The notes: generated by a model not told the origin, from the letters alone. Shown: positions 53,103 through 62,495, numbered from the stretch's first letter. The stretch: DNA of 64,000 bases from JAYPEY01 sp964519245 (GCA_964519245.1 CAZFLK010000001.1:53732-117731), one strand, 5' to 3'. A program made the numbers and translations.

Positions 53103-55412
53103 TCAACCCCGGTTCCTGGGATCAAGAGGGTCGTTCTTGTTCTTTTTCTTCTTTTTCATTCCGGGCAGTCCCTTGCGGACGGACTTGCCGCCCTTGGGCG
53201 TGGCGCCGCTCGCCGCTCCGATTGTCTGCCCGGAGGATGGCGAGGTTCCCGAGGGCATGATGATGGGGGCGTCCTCGCCTTCCTTGCTCTTCACCAGCTT
53301 CGTCTGGATGATGCTGAGGACGTTGTTCACGGTCCAATACAGCGTCAACCCGGAGGAGTAGCCGTAGAGGATGAACATGAAGAAAATGGGCATGTATTTG
53401 AACATCTTCTGCTGAACGGGATCCATGGTCGGGGACTGCGGCGTCAGGCGCATCTGGTAGACCATGGAGACGCCCATCATGATGGGCATGGGGTTGATGG
53501 GAAGCCCCTCGCCGGGAATCCCAAGGAACGGGATCCACCCCAGACCCGGGAGGAAGAAAATCGTGTCCGGACTGGACAGGTCGCCGGCCCAGAGGAAGGA
53601 CGCGCCGCGCAACTCGATGGCCGTCTTGATCATCATGAAGAAGCCGATGAAGAACGGAAACTGCACCAGGATCGGCAAGCAACTGGCCAGGGGATTGACC
53701 TTGTTGGCGCGCATGAACTCCATGGTCTTCATCTGCGCCTTCTGGGGATCGCCCTTGTACTTCTCCTGAATTTCCTTCATCTGCGGCTGCAGCTTTGACA
53801 TCCGCTTCATGGAGCGCGTGCTCGATTGCGTCAACGGCCAGAAGAGCAGCTTGATGATGACCGTGATGGCCACGATGCACAGCCCGTAGGAAAGGCCGAG
53901 GTTGTGCAGGCCGCTCATGGAGAGCAGCAACATCTTGGAAAACAGGCCGAAGAAGCCGGTCAGATTCATGACCCTGTCGATGTCGCTGTCGCGTTCCTCG
54001 GAGAGCTTGGAGAGTGTGTAGTATTCCTTGGGGCCGGTGTAGAACTCGAAGTTCAGCTCGTTGACCTGCCCGGGTTGGAGGATCGTCGAGCCATAAACGA
54101 AGGAGGCTTGGTAGCCGCTCGGGCTCTTGCGAACCAACTTGGGCCCGAACGCAGCCTCGATCAGAAGCCGATTGAAACGGGCGCGCTCGGCTCCAACCGG
54201 GGCGCTTTCGGCCAGCATCCGAAGTTCGCCCGTGTCCGCAATGTTGGCAAAGAAGAGCTTGTCTTCCTCATAGAGCGGGGCCTCCGGAAGCAGGGCGTTC
54301 AAATCAGCAATGAAACCGTCAATCAACTCGACCGGAGGTTGGGAGCGGCCATCGTAGGTCTTGAGTTGATTCCGGGTTTGGGACGGGAGCCGATTCAGGA
54401 GATTTCCGAAGAAGGGTTGCGCCGGCTGCCCAACGCTGTAGAGGACCGAATTGATCCCGGGAAAGTCAGCCCGGGTGAAGGACCACATCGAATCCCGGTC
54501 ACCGGCCTCATTGTCCGGCAACGGCGGCGTGGAGACACTGGCGAGGACATGCTGTTTGGGAGCGGTTTCCGGAATGGCCACCGTGGCGAAGAACTGACTG
54601 TAACCCGCCGCCCATTTCAACTCCGGGTCGGACAAAGTGAAGTAATGCCGCGGATTGCCGCCAATACAGCCCAGGGTCTTGTTGGCAAAATAGGACTCCT
54701 CGACCTTGTCGGAATCGTCGCCATTGGACCAAAGCCCGCCTTGGAAACGGGGATCCTCTCCGGGGCTGGCCGGTGCGGCGGTCCCCACGATGAACTCCTG
54801 TTCAGGAAGGGCCAGCGGTTGATCGGTCGTGTTCTCAAAGCGGACAACGGCCGACATCAGATAGTTCGTGGCGCTGAGATCGAATTGCTTGATGATGCGC
54901 AGGCCGTTGGTGAGGGTCGTTTCAGCGAAGAGGGTCTCGCCGGACTTGCGGAGGGTGTACTCGTTGTTGCCCTCGATGGCCGGCGAGCCACGGATGCTCA
55001 TGATCGGCATCGGCGCATTGGTATTGATCGCGGCCAGATTCGAGTCGCCCAACTCCGCCGCCTTCTTCGCGTCGGCGATGGCCGGATAATCCTTGAGCGC
55101 GATCGTCTTGATGCCGCCGCCGTGGGATGTGAACGTGTAGATTGCCTTCTCACTCTCCAGGATCTCCAGGGATTCCGGGCCGCGCGCTTCGGGAGCCGCA
55201 ACCACCGCGGGAACCGCGGGAACCGGATCGCCCGGAGTCGCGGATATCGAATCGCCATCCGTTGCGGGCGCATCCGTGTCGGTCCCGGTCGCAACCTGGT
55301 CGGCGGTTTGAGTCGGGGCGGGCGGAGCCGGCCAAAGGGTTCGCGAGATTTTGCCCCACGAGAAAAGGAGGACAAAACAGATCGCTAGTATGATGACGGA
55401 GGTGCGGTCCAT
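53103..55412 (-). CDS. yidC: membrane protein insertase YidC
   Basis: Inserts proteins into the cytoplasmic membrane. It has 769 residues; an N-terminal membrane anchor (SVIILAICFVLLFSWGKIS), a large periplasmic domain (about 50-510), and a five-helix C-terminal core starting LLLSMSGLHNLGLSYGLCIV, with QPQMKEIQEKYKGDPQKAQ and VYQMRLTPQSPTMDPVQQKM. The tail is basic (KGGKSVRKGLPGMKKKKK). Longer than E. coli YidC (548) because of the periplasmic domain. One base separates it from yidD. Confidence 0.95.
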   Translation of the reverse strand: MDRTSVIILAICFVLLFSWGKISRTLWPAPPAPTQTADQVATGTDTDAPATDGDSISATPGDPVPAVPAVVAAPEARGPESLEILESEKAIYTFTSHGGGIKTIALKDYPAIADAKKAAELGDSNLAAINTNAPMPIMSIRGSPAIEGNNEYTLRKSGETLFAETTLTNGLRIIKQFDLSATNYLMSAVVRFENTTDQPLALPEQEFIVGTAAPASPGEDPRFQGGLWSNGDDSDKVEESYFANKTLGCIGGNPRHYFTLSDPELKWAAGYSQFFATVAIPETAPKQHVLASVSTPPLPDNEAGDRDSMWSFTRADFPGINSVLYSVGQPAQPFFGNLLNRLPSQTRNQLKTYDGRSQPPVELIDGFIADLNALLPEAPLYEEDKLFFANIADTGELRMLAESAPVGAERARFNRLLIEAAFGPKLVRKSPSGYQASFVYGSTILQPGQVNELNFEFYTGPKEYYTLSKLSEERDSDIDRVMNLTGFFGLFSKMLLLSMSGLHNLGLSYGLCIVAITVIIKLLFWPLTQSSTRSMKRMSKLQPQMKEIQEKYKGDPQKAQMKTMEFMRANKVNPLASCLPILVQFPFFIGFFMMIKTAIELRGASFLWAGDLSSPDTIFFLPGLGWIPFLGIPGEGLPINPMPIMMGVSMVYQMRLTPQSPTMDPVQQKMFKYMPIFFMFILYGYSSGLTLYWTVNNVLSIIQTKLVKSKEGEDAPIIMPSGTSPSSGQTIGAASGATPKGGKSVRKGLPGMKKKKKNKNDPLDPRNRG

Positions 55413-55413
55413 G

Positions 55414-55758
55414 TCAGTTGGAATGAATCGGGTTCAGCGACGGCAATGGAACGTTCTTCACCGCGTCGCAACAGGAATCGCGCGGATCGCTCTCAGGTTC
55501 TTCCGGGCCGCCGCTCTTGCCGCGAGGCACTGGATCGGGGCCGAATGGGCCCCAGGGGTTGCAGCGCAATAGCCGGCGAAAGGCCAGCCAACCGCCCTTG
55601 AGGACGCCGTGAATCCGGATTGCCTCCAACCCATATTGCGAGCAAGTCGGCGTAAAGCGACACTTCGCCGAAGGCCCGAACAGGGCATTCTTTAGCGGCG
55701 ACAAAAACACTTGATAGCCCCTGATGAGCTTGATGAGGATCCATTGCAACGGATTCAT
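55414..55758 (-). CDS. yidD: membrane protein insertion efficiency factor
   Basis: A 114-residue protein of the YidD family, partner of YidC. Signature FLSPLKNALFGPSAKCRFTP, TCSQYGLEAIRIHGVLKG and LAFRRLLRCNPWG. The last 30 residues are poorly conserved. Its start overlaps rnpA by 4 bp, implying translational coupling. It is one base from yidC. Confidence 0.94.
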   Translation of the reverse strand: MNPLQWILIKLIRGYQVFLSPLKNALFGPSAKCRFTPTCSQYGLEAIRIHGVLKGGWLAFRRLLRCNPWGPFGPDPVPRGKSGGPEEPESDPRDSCCDAVKNVPLPSLNPIHSN

Positions 55759-56141
55759 GATTCTGGCTTGAGGAGTCCGGCCCGCTGCAGGACGCGCAGG
55801 AAATCGGATTCGACCTCGGCGTATTTCATGTCGGCAATGGAGCGGCGGGCAATCAGGACCAGATCAATCGGACGGGCCAGCCGGCACTGGTTGAGCCTGA
55901 AACACTCCCGCAGCAAGCGACGCGCCCGGGAACGAACGACCGACCCTCCAATCCTGCGGCTGGTAATAACGCCCAATCGCGAAATCCCGTCCGTCGGCAT
56001 GTCCAGCCAGTTGGCGATCAGGCAACCCTTGACGAGTCGATCGCCCCCCGACTTGATCCGCGCGAAATCCGCGCTGCGCCGAAGGCGCATGTCCGGCGTC
56101 AATCGCAACGACCTGGACACGCGGGCGGTCATCGGCCGCAT
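55755..56141 (-). CDS. rnpA: ribonuclease P protein component
   Basis: Protein cofactor of RNase P, which trims tRNA 5' ends. 128 residues. RLRRSADFARIKSGG (N-terminal substrate-binding region) and the RNR motif region SVVRSRARRLLRECFRLNQ with LVLIARRSIADMKY are present. The start ATG 56141 lies 6 bp after rpmH; internal Met (56132 or MRLRR) could also serve. Overlaps yidD by 4 bp. Confidence 0.93.
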   Translation of the reverse strand: MRPMTARVSRSLRLTPDMRLRRSADFARIKSGGDRLVKGCLIANWLDMPTDGISRLGVITSRRIGGSVVRSRARRLLRECFRLNQCRLARPIDLVLIARRSIADMKYAEVESDFLRVLQRAGLLKPES

Positions 56142-56146
56142 CCGGA

Positions 56147-56284
56147 TCAGACCGGAGTCAGCCGCTTGCGGCCCTTGCGGCGACGACGGGCGAGAATCGC
56201 GCGCCCGTTGCGGCTGGAGTTGCGCTTCAGAAAACCGTGCTGCCGAACGCGGCTGGTTTTCGAGGGTTGGAATGTGCGTTTCAT
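56147..56284 (-). CDS. rpmH: 50S ribosomal protein L34
   Basis: A 45-residue ribosomal protein, too short for the usual length filter. It reads MKRTFQPSKTSRVRQHGFLK and ends RRRKGRKRLTPV, matching the L34 signature KRTFQPSxxxRxRxHGFxxR. Start and stop are clear; the next gene rnpA begins 6 bp later. First gene of the conserved operon rpmH-rnpA-yidD-yidC-jag. No Shine-Dalgarno sequence is evident. Confidence 0.96.
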   Translation of the reverse strand: MKRTFQPSKTSRVRQHGFLKRNSSRNGRAILARRRRKGRKRLTPV

Positions 56285-56372
56285 AAGCTGTTAAAATGTG
56301 TTCAGGTTTGACCCTCCGCCAATCGGGTAGGACACGAGTCCGCCCGCCATGGCGAAAAAAACAGAGCGCGGG

Positions 56373-56400
56373 AGAATATCAGTGAAGAAAGGGGTGTCAA
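56373..56400 (-). promoter_or_regulatory. sigma-70 promoter of the rpmH operon
   Basis: On the minus strand TTGACA (56395-56400) matches the -35 consensus, with 16 bp to TATTCT (56373-56378), preceded by TGA (extended -10 TGn). Predicted start near 56366 gives a leader of about 80 nt before the rpmH ATG at 56284. Confidence 0.7.
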
Positions 56401-56477
56401 GCGCGCCAAAACGCTATTTTCGAAGCGATTCGGCGCCGCGGCAGGGAGCGCCACCGCAAAAGGAGCTTGGCCGGAGC

Positions 56478-57725
56478 TTATTTCGTCTTCGGTTCGGCGG
56501 CGTCTTTCGGCGTGGCCTCGCCGCCGTCATCGGTCTCGGCGTCCGGCTTCTTGTCCTCGGATTCCTCTTCCTTGGGCGGTTGCGGGAAGCGAACAGTCAG
56601 CCCCCGCTGCCGGAGCCCCATCACCATGCGGCGCTGTTTGGAGTCCTTGGCGATGTCGAGTCCGGTATCCTGGATGGACAACCACCGGAGTCCAATGATT
56701 CCGGTCAACTTGGTGATGTCGTCGACCGGATTGCCGTCAATGTTCAGGCTCTTCAAGGCGGGAAAGTCACGGAAGGCATCCACATTCTTGATTTGATTCC
56801 CCACCAGGGAGATCACTTCCAGGTTGGGCAGCTTGGCCAGGGCGGCGACATCCGCGACGGCGTTGTTGTCCATTCGCAGCTCCTTGAGCCCGGTCAACGC
56901 AGCCAGGGGCTCCAGGTTGGAAATCTGGTTGTTGCTCAAGGTCAGCTTCGTGATCTTGCCCAATCCCGCCAATCCGGAGAGATCCTCAATCTGATTGCCG
57001 GTGAGGTCGACCTCACTGAGGGTGGACTTGAATCCGGCGAGGCTTGAGATGTCGGCGATCCGGCAGTGACGAGCCGTCAGGCTGCGCAGGTAGCGCAGAC
57101 CGACCAGGTCGGCGGTGTTGGTGACGGGGTAATGACTGACGTAAAGCCGGCTGAGCGAATACATGGTCCCGATGGGCGCGAGGGACTCCAGCGCGCCCAG
57201 GTTCTCCTCCCCGCCCTGATGGCCGTCCAAATGCAGGGTGTGCACCTTCTTCAGGCCCTTCAACGCTTGAATATTGGTCAGGCTGTTGTGGGTGGCCTTG
57301 AGGGAGGTGAGGTTCACCGCCTGCTCCAGCCCAGCCAGATTGCGCGCCTTCAGATTCTGCTTCGTCCGCGGCGTCAACTCAAGCTTGCGCACTTTCTGCA
57401 AATCCTGCTCGGTCAATCGACCGGCGACCTTGCCGATGGCGTAGCGGACTGCTCGATCCGTCGCCGGATCGGCGACAAGGCCTGCCAGCGCCGCATTCTT
57501 GCTCTTGGGCTTTCTCCAGCCGATCTTGGCAACCTTGCCATCCACGATGGTGATCTCGCCCTGCTTGAAGTAGAGAATCTTCGAGCCGCCGCGATTGATC
57601 GCGCCGATGTAGCCGGGTGTGCTGGTGATGGCCTTCTCTTCCGGGTCCCCGACCTTGACCTCCTGCGCCAGAGCCGGAACGGCAAGAAGAAGGGAGGCGA
57701 ACACTGCCTTGAAAATCGATTTCAT
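56478..57725 (-). CDS. secreted leucine-rich-repeat protein
   Basis: A 415-residue exported protein. Signal peptide at 1-20 (AVFASLLLAVPALA). A beta-rich region at about 22-100 (INRGGSKILYFKQGEITIVD) precedes about ten LRRs at about 105-375 (LKKVHTLHLDG, LTKLTLSNNQISNL-like ITKLTLSNNQISNLEPL, KSLNIDGNPVDDI). The tail is acidic and rich in Lys/Glu (EEESEDKKPDAETDD). It is the second LRR protein in the window and shares the SDS22-like repeat. Upstream gap carries the dispersed repeat copy B. Confidence 0.82.
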   Translation of the reverse strand: MKSIFKAVFASLLLAVPALAQEVKVGDPEEKAITSTPGYIGAINRGGSKILYFKQGEITIVDGKVAKIGWRKPKSKNAALAGLVADPATDRAVRYAIGKVAGRLTEQDLQKVRKLELTPRTKQNLKARNLAGLEQAVNLTSLKATHNSLTNIQALKGLKKVHTLHLDGHQGGEENLGALESLAPIGTMYSLSRLYVSHYPVTNTADLVGLRYLRSLTARHCRIADISSLAGFKSTLSEVDLTGNQIEDLSGLAGLGKITKLTLSNNQISNLEPLAALTGLKELRMDNNAVADVAALAKLPNLEVISLVGNQIKNVDAFRDFPALKSLNIDGNPVDDITKLTGIIGLRWLSIQDTGLDIAKDSKQRRMVMGLRQRGLTVRFPQPPKEEESEDKKPDAETDDGGEATPKDAAEPKTK

Positions 57726-57849
57726 CGCTGATGGTGGCTGAAGTTACGAATGCGCCCGAGAGCTCGTCCGTTCTTAGCCAATCGACCAAGGTCCCGCAAG
57801 GCGTTTATTGACAAGCTCGCGGTCGAGGGTCCGGTTGAAACCGGGCGGA

Positions 57850-57995
57850 GCGGCTGTATCCCGTCTTCGGGATACGTCGCAGCGCCTTGCTCGGCCGATC
57901 CGCGCAGGGCCGGCCATGACGGCCACGCTGCTGCGACCGGTCTCCGACGCAACGCGCCCCGTTCAGTCTTTCGTGTCCCCGTTTCAATCACGCCC
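57850..57995. repeat. dispersed intergenic repeat, copy B
   Basis: A 146-bp copy of the repeat at 49933-50026 with an extra internal segment. It lies in the 322-bp gap (57726-58047) between divergent genes; I see no other gene there. On the minus strand both copies can be read as MIETGxRKTxR, probably by chance. Confidence 0.7.
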
Positions 57996-58047
57996 CCGCT
58001 TCCCGGCCTTGCCAGAAGTCGATGGGCCGGGCAGGTTGAAGCTCCCC

Positions 58048-58428
58048 ATGGATCGCAAGAAGCAAACCCTGTTCACCGTTCCCCTGCTGGTCCTGACCCT
58101 GATTGCCGCAGGGTTCTTCTACGTCAAGGTCGTCATGGTGCGGACCGAATACAACCGAATCGTGACCGAGTTGATCGATGAGGGGAAATACGACGAGGCG
58201 GCGACGGCCTTCGAAGCGCTGTTGCCCAGATCCATCGGGAAGATGACGACCCAAGTTTCCCGGGACCTGGCAGAGACCTATCGCGCGCTCGGCGACGACC
58301 CCGGGCTCAACTACGACGGCTCGCGCCAACATTTCCAGCGCGCCTTCGAGCTGGATCCGGAAGGCATGCAGCCTCATCAGATGAGGGTCCTGCAATCAGC
58401 CCCGGGCAAGGGCGCGACCGCGAACTGA
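58048..58428 (+). CDS. single-pass membrane protein with TPR-like region
   Basis: A 126-residue protein with an N-terminal membrane helix (LFTVPLLVLTLIAAGFFYV) and a helical soluble part containing LIDEGKYDEAATAFEALL and HFQRAFELDPEGMQ, features of tetratricopeptide motifs. Start MDRKKQ fits; the open frame upstream goes through the repeat. Function unknown. Ends 52 bp from the convergent isomerase-like gene, with a small hairpin between. Confidence 0.65.
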   Translation: MDRKKQTLFTVPLLVLTLIAAGFFYVKVVMVRTEYNRIVTELIDEGKYDEAATAFEALLPRSIGKMTTQVSRDLAETYRALGDDPGLNYDGSRQHFQRAFELDPEGMQPHQMRVLQSAPGKGATAN

Positions 58429-58479
58429 AAGCGGCGCTCCCACACAGCGCCTTGCTTGCGGGCCGCGGAATCTCCCGGT

Positions 58480-59409
58480 TCAAGCCTCCGCCAACCAGCG
58501 CTTCAGCACGGCCAGGTCCTCCCGCATCAGGCGGATCATCCGCTTCCCCTCGCCATGGTCATACTCGTGATGTTGTGAAATCGGGCCGCGGAACGACGAC
58601 TTCTTGAGCAGCTTGAAAAAGGCCTTGTTGACCATGCCCCGACCAAGCGGACACCAGGTCGCGCGCCAGCCCCGCTTCTCCGTCTTGGCCCAGGTGAAAT
58701 CCTTTACGTAGATCGCGCCGGCATGCGGCAGCATCAATTGAGCGTGCGTCTCCCAGGCATAACCGCCCTCCGCCGTGGCGTGACCGATATCAAAGCACAT
58801 GGCCATGTGTTTCGGATCAAGATCCTTGATCAGATCATACAGATCCCAAACCGGGGCGCCGACATAGGCCCGCCCCGAGTGATTCTGGTAACAGCCCTGA
58901 ATGCCGATCTCCTTGTTCAACGCCGCGAGATCCCGAAGCTGCGGCCGGATCTCGTCCAATTGATCCTGGACCGGGCGCGATCGGTCGTACTTCCAATAGT
59001 CCATCCGGTAACGTTTGACGCCGAGTTTGGCGGCGGCGCGCAGCAGTGGCTCGGTATGCGGCTGATCCGCCGCCCTGATGCGCGTGGTCATCACCCCGAT
59101 CTCCAATCCGCGCTTCCTGAGGGCTTCAACGAGTTTCGGCAATTCGTCCGGGGCGCGCTCCGGCTCGATCTGGCCCTTGGGCCGCACCGGGCATTCAATG
59201 CCGTCCCACCCGATCTCCGCAGTCACATCCGCGGTGTCCTCGAAACTCAGGTTCTGAAAGGGCTTGGAGAAGCCAATGATCTTGCGCCACGAGTCTTTCG
59301 CCGTCGTCGCGGCTGAAACGAGGGAAGCGGGCGCGGCGGCAAGCGCGGCGGCGGCGGCGGTGGATCGAGCGAGGAACCGGCGACGGGTTGTGTCTGGGAG
59401 CTGGGTCAT
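58480..59409 (-). CDS. Tat-exported sugar phosphate isomerase/epimerase-like protein
   Basis: A 309-residue TIM-barrel protein. The N-terminus is a twin-arginine signal (TTRRRFLARSTAAAAALAAA). Barrel motifs: DGIECPVRPKGQIE, CFDIGHATAEGG (metal Asp/His), YVKDFTWAK and ISQHHEYDHGEG. It belongs to the same broad family as 36226-37032 but is exported, whereas that one is cytoplasmic. Periplasmic sugar conversion is implied. Start at MTQLPDTTRRRF. Confidence 0.85.
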   Translation of the reverse strand: MTQLPDTTRRRFLARSTAAAAALAAAPASLVSAATTAKDSWRKIIGFSKPFQNLSFEDTADVTAEIGWDGIECPVRPKGQIEPERAPDELPKLVEALRKRGLEIGVMTTRIRAADQPHTEPLLRAAAKLGVKRYRMDYWKYDRSRPVQDQLDEIRPQLRDLAALNKEIGIQGCYQNHSGRAYVGAPVWDLYDLIKDLDPKHMAMCFDIGHATAEGGYAWETHAQLMLPHAGAIYVKDFTWAKTEKRGWRATWCPLGRGMVNKAFFKLLKKSSFRGPISQHHEYDHGEGKRMIRLMREDLAVLKRWLAEA

Positions 59410-59464
59410 AAGCGCCGATATGAAGGGCGCCCCCGCGCCGTAATGTCCAGTGCGAAGAGGCCGG

Positions 59465-60139
59465 CTAACCGACCAGCCAGAAGCCGCCGCAAACAACAGC
59501 GGCCACGGAGCAAAGGGCAACCGCCAGCGGGGCGCGGTGGTTGGCAGCGTTGTCGCCGCCCCGGACCCACTTGGCGACCAAGGCCGAAAAGAGGGTCATG
59601 GCGGCGATCGTTCCAATCGCGTAGGCCGCCAGATAAAGGCCCGCTTCGACGAGCGAGGGAAAGGCCAGGGCCGCCACGGCCGCCAGCATGTGGCTGCCCC
59701 CCGCCAAGCCATGCAACGCTCCAATTCCCATCGCGGTGTGCCCGTGGGAGTGGGTCTTGTCGCAGGCTGGGTCTTCCTCGTCCGCATGCAGGTGAACATG
59801 ACTGTGCTGGACCGGCGGGTGATCGTGGTCATGCTCATGCGCATGCAGCCTGTGCTTCAGGACCCGCCGAATCCCCCACAACCCCAACCCGATCAGGACG
59901 ATCCCGACCATGCGTTCGGAAATGCTGGAAATCAGGTCCCAAGGAAGGGCGTGACGCGTGCCCAGAGCCAGGCAACCGACCGCAATCACCGCAATCGCAT
60001 GCCCCACGCCCCACTGCGCGCCAACCCGCCAACCTTGGGCGGCATTGGCGCTGCTCAACGGAGCCACCGCCGCCAAATGATCCGGCCCTGACACCGCATG
60101 CGCCGCGCCGGCAATGAAGCCTGCCAGGGGAGCAATCAT
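59465..60139 (-). CDS. NicO/UreH-like nickel-cobalt transporter family protein
   Basis: A 224-residue integral membrane protein with about six helices. The first helix has the metal-binding signature AGAAHAVSGPDHLAAVAPL. A cytoplasmic His-rich loop (HAHEHDHDHP, HSHVHLHADEED and KTHSHGHTAMG) fits Ni/Co binding. GALHGLAGGSHMLAAVAAL repeats the signature in the second half. Start at MIAPLAGFI. The 216-bp upstream gap holds the palindrome at 60203. Export or import direction cannot be told. Confidence 0.82.
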   Translation of the reverse strand: MIAPLAGFIAGAAHAVSGPDHLAAVAPLSSANAAQGWRVGAQWGVGHAIAVIAVGCLALGTRHALPWDLISSISERMVGIVLIGLGLWGIRRVLKHRLHAHEHDHDHPPVQHSHVHLHADEEDPACDKTHSHGHTAMGIGALHGLAGGSHMLAAVAALAFPSLVEAGLYLAAYAIGTIAAMTLFSALVAKWVRGGDNAANHRAPLAVALCSVAAVVCGGFWLVG

Positions 60140-60202
60140 GATTTGGGAGCGGGACCGAACATCGGCATGCGTTGTTTTCCGGGCTGCGGGGCCCCGCGTC
60201 AA

Positions 60203-60215
60203 TCGTGAATCACGA
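60203..60215. promoter_or_regulatory. 13-bp perfect palindrome TCGTGA-A-TCACGA
   Basis: Located 64 bp before the NicO start. Could be an operator for a dimeric metal regulator, but it could also occur by chance; only one copy was seen. Confidence 0.25.
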
Positions 60216-60355
60216 AAACGCCAAGGGATGACCGCCTTTGCACAAGCGCGGCAAAGGCGACGACGAACCGACACACGGCCGGAAGCGCCGCAAACATTCA
60301 GCCGTACTGCATCCGTGATTCATCCCCGACATCAGGGCGCCGCTGGGCGCGCGGG

Positions 60356-62386
60356 CTATGCTTCCCCGAGCATCCCGAGAAATTCCGCTTCGTCGATGAC
60401 TTTCACCCCGAGCTTCTCCGCCTTCGCGAGCTTGGAGCCGGCCTCTTCTCCGGCGAGCACGAAATCGGTCTTCTTGCTGACGCTGGAGCTGGTCTTGCCG
60501 CCGACGGCCTCGATCTTCGCCGAAGCCTCGCTCCGGGTCAGCGTGGGCAGCGTGCCGGTCAGCACAAAGACCTTGCCGGCCAAGGCTCCCGCCGCTTCGC
60601 CGGACTGATAGAGCGACGATTCAAAGTTCAGCTCCGCCGCGCGCAGGCGGGAAATCAACTCCCGGTTCCGCGCGTCGCCCCACCAGCGCTTGATGCTGCC
60701 GGCGATCACATCGCCGATGTCCTCCACCGCCGTGAGTTCATCGAACTTCGCGGCGAAGACATCCTCCAACCGTTCGAAACTCCGACCCAGGGTCTTGGCC
60801 ACGCCGGCGCCCACATGCAGGATGCCGAGGCCGAACAAGACCTTCCACATGTCCTGTTTCTTGCTCGCCTCCAAACCATCCAGAAAGTTCTGCGCGGATT
60901 TCTCGGCCATCCGTTCCAAGCTGGCCACCTCATGCAAGGAGACGTCGTAGAGGTCCGCGACATTGACCGCCAATCCGCGGTCAACCAATTGGGACACCAG
61001 GACTTCGCCGCCGCCCTCGATGTCCATGGCGCCGCGTGAACACCAGTGTTCCAGTCGGCCGCGAACCTTGGCCGGACAATCCGAGTTCAGGCAACGCCAG
61101 TCGACATTCTCACCGCCTTCTTCATCCGCGGCCTTGGACGCCTCCGACCCGCATTCCGGGCACTGTTTCGGAAAAGCGAACGCCGCGGCCGCCCCGGGTC
61201 GCTTCTCGATCACGACCCGCACCACGGCGGGAATGATCTCCCCGGCCTTCTCGATCACCACGGTGTCGCCCTCGCGGACGTCCTTGCGCCGGATCTCATC
61301 CTCGTTGTGCAGCGTCGCGCGGCTGACTGTCGTGCCCGCGACCAGAACCGGCTCCAGTTCCGCGACCGGCGTCAACTTGCCCGTGCGGCCGACCTGGATT
61401 GTGATGGACTTCAAGAGCGTCTCAGCCTGCTCCGCGGCATACTTGTAAGCCATGGCCCAGCGGGGCGCCTTGGATGTGAAACCGATGCGGTCGCGCAACT
61501 CAAAGCGGTTCAACTTCAATACAGCCCCGTCCGTCTCGTAGTCGAAGCCGGTCTTGACCTGATCCAGCTCGTCGATGGCGTCGATAAGCTCTTCGACGGA
61601 GCCGCAGCGCCAGATTCGTTCGTGCGTCTTGAAACCGTATTCGTTCAAACGGTCGAACATCTCCACCTGGGTGGCGGGTTCCCAATCACCGCCTTCCACC
61701 TGGCCCAGTCCGTAGAAGATGACGTTCAGCGGCCGCTTGGCGACAATGCGCGAATCCAGCTGCTTGAGCGTTCCCGCGGCCGTGTTCCTGGGATTGGCAT
61801 AGACCGGCTCCCCCGCTTCCAGCCGCTCCTTGTTCAGCCGCACAAAACCCGAGTTGGTCATGTAGGCCTCGCCACGGACTTCAAACACCGGCGGCGCGCC
61901 CGCTGGAAGGCTCAGGGGCACGCTGCGAATGGTCTTCAGGTTCGCCGTAATGTCATCGCCGGACGTTCCGTCGCCGCGCGTCGCCCCGGTGACCAACCGG
62001 CCTTCCTCGTAGCGCAGGCTCACCGCGATGCCGTCGATCTTCGGCTCGACCGTCCATTCCAGCTTCTCCTCCGGCAGCCGCTTCTCCACCCGCTTCACAA
62101 ACTCCCGCACCTCGTCCTGCGAGTAGGTGTTGTCCAGGCTCATCATCGGGACGGCGTGCCGGACCGAGGCAAATTCGTCCAATGGCGCGCCGCCCACGCG
62201 TTGACTGGGCGAATCGGGAGCGACCAGTTCCGGGTGCGCCGATTCCAGGTCGAGAAGCTCCCGGTACAAGGCATCGTAATCGCGATCGGAGATCGTCGGC
62301 CGATCGAGCACGTAGTAGGCATGGTCGTGGCCGCGGAGCTCCGCGGCGAGTTCGGCGTGGCGTTGGCGGCTGTCGTCTGGTTTCAT
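60356..62386 (-). CDS. ligA: NAD-dependent DNA ligase
   Basis: Seals nicks using NAD. The 676-residue protein shows the N-terminal Ia domain (HAYYVLDRPTISDRDYDALY), adenylation Lys116 in EPKIDGIAVSLRYEEG, a zinc finger with CPECGSEA and CLNSDCPAK, HhH motifs (LTAVEDIGDVIAGSI) and a C-terminal BRCT (GKVFVLTGTLPTLTRSEA). Start at MKPDDSRQR; a longer frame to 62515 lacks homology and overlaps the divergent GNAT gene region. Confidence 0.96.
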   Translation of the reverse strand: MKPDDSRQRHAELAAELRGHDHAYYVLDRPTISDRDYDALYRELLDLESAHPELVAPDSPSQRVGGAPLDEFASVRHAVPMMSLDNTYSQDEVREFVKRVEKRLPEEKLEWTVEPKIDGIAVSLRYEEGRLVTGATRGDGTSGDDITANLKTIRSVPLSLPAGAPPVFEVRGEAYMTNSGFVRLNKERLEAGEPVYANPRNTAAGTLKQLDSRIVAKRPLNVIFYGLGQVEGGDWEPATQVEMFDRLNEYGFKTHERIWRCGSVEELIDAIDELDQVKTGFDYETDGAVLKLNRFELRDRIGFTSKAPRWAMAYKYAAEQAETLLKSITIQVGRTGKLTPVAELEPVLVAGTTVSRATLHNEDEIRRKDVREGDTVVIEKAGEIIPAVVRVVIEKRPGAAAAFAFPKQCPECGSEASKAADEEGGENVDWRCLNSDCPAKVRGRLEHWCSRGAMDIEGGGEVLVSQLVDRGLAVNVADLYDVSLHEVASLERMAEKSAQNFLDGLEASKKQDMWKVLFGLGILHVGAGVAKTLGRSFERLEDVFAAKFDELTAVEDIGDVIAGSIKRWWGDARNRELISRLRAAELNFESSLYQSGEAAGALAGKVFVLTGTLPTLTRSEASAKIEAVGGKTSSSVSKKTDFVLAGEEAGSKLAKAEKLGVKVIDEAEFLGMLGEA

Positions 62387-62495
62387 GCGCGAATGGGGGC
62401 AACGGACGCAAACTGAGCTTCGATCCGACGCCCCTGTCAAATCCTGTTTTTGTTGGCTTGTCAGCGAGCGCGCGCTGGGCGAACACTTTTCCCCG

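Noticed and set aside
52637..56400. Replication origin near rpmH-rnpA-yidD-yidC-jag
   Set aside because: No dnaA, gidA or cluster of TTATCCACA-like boxes was seen in the window.
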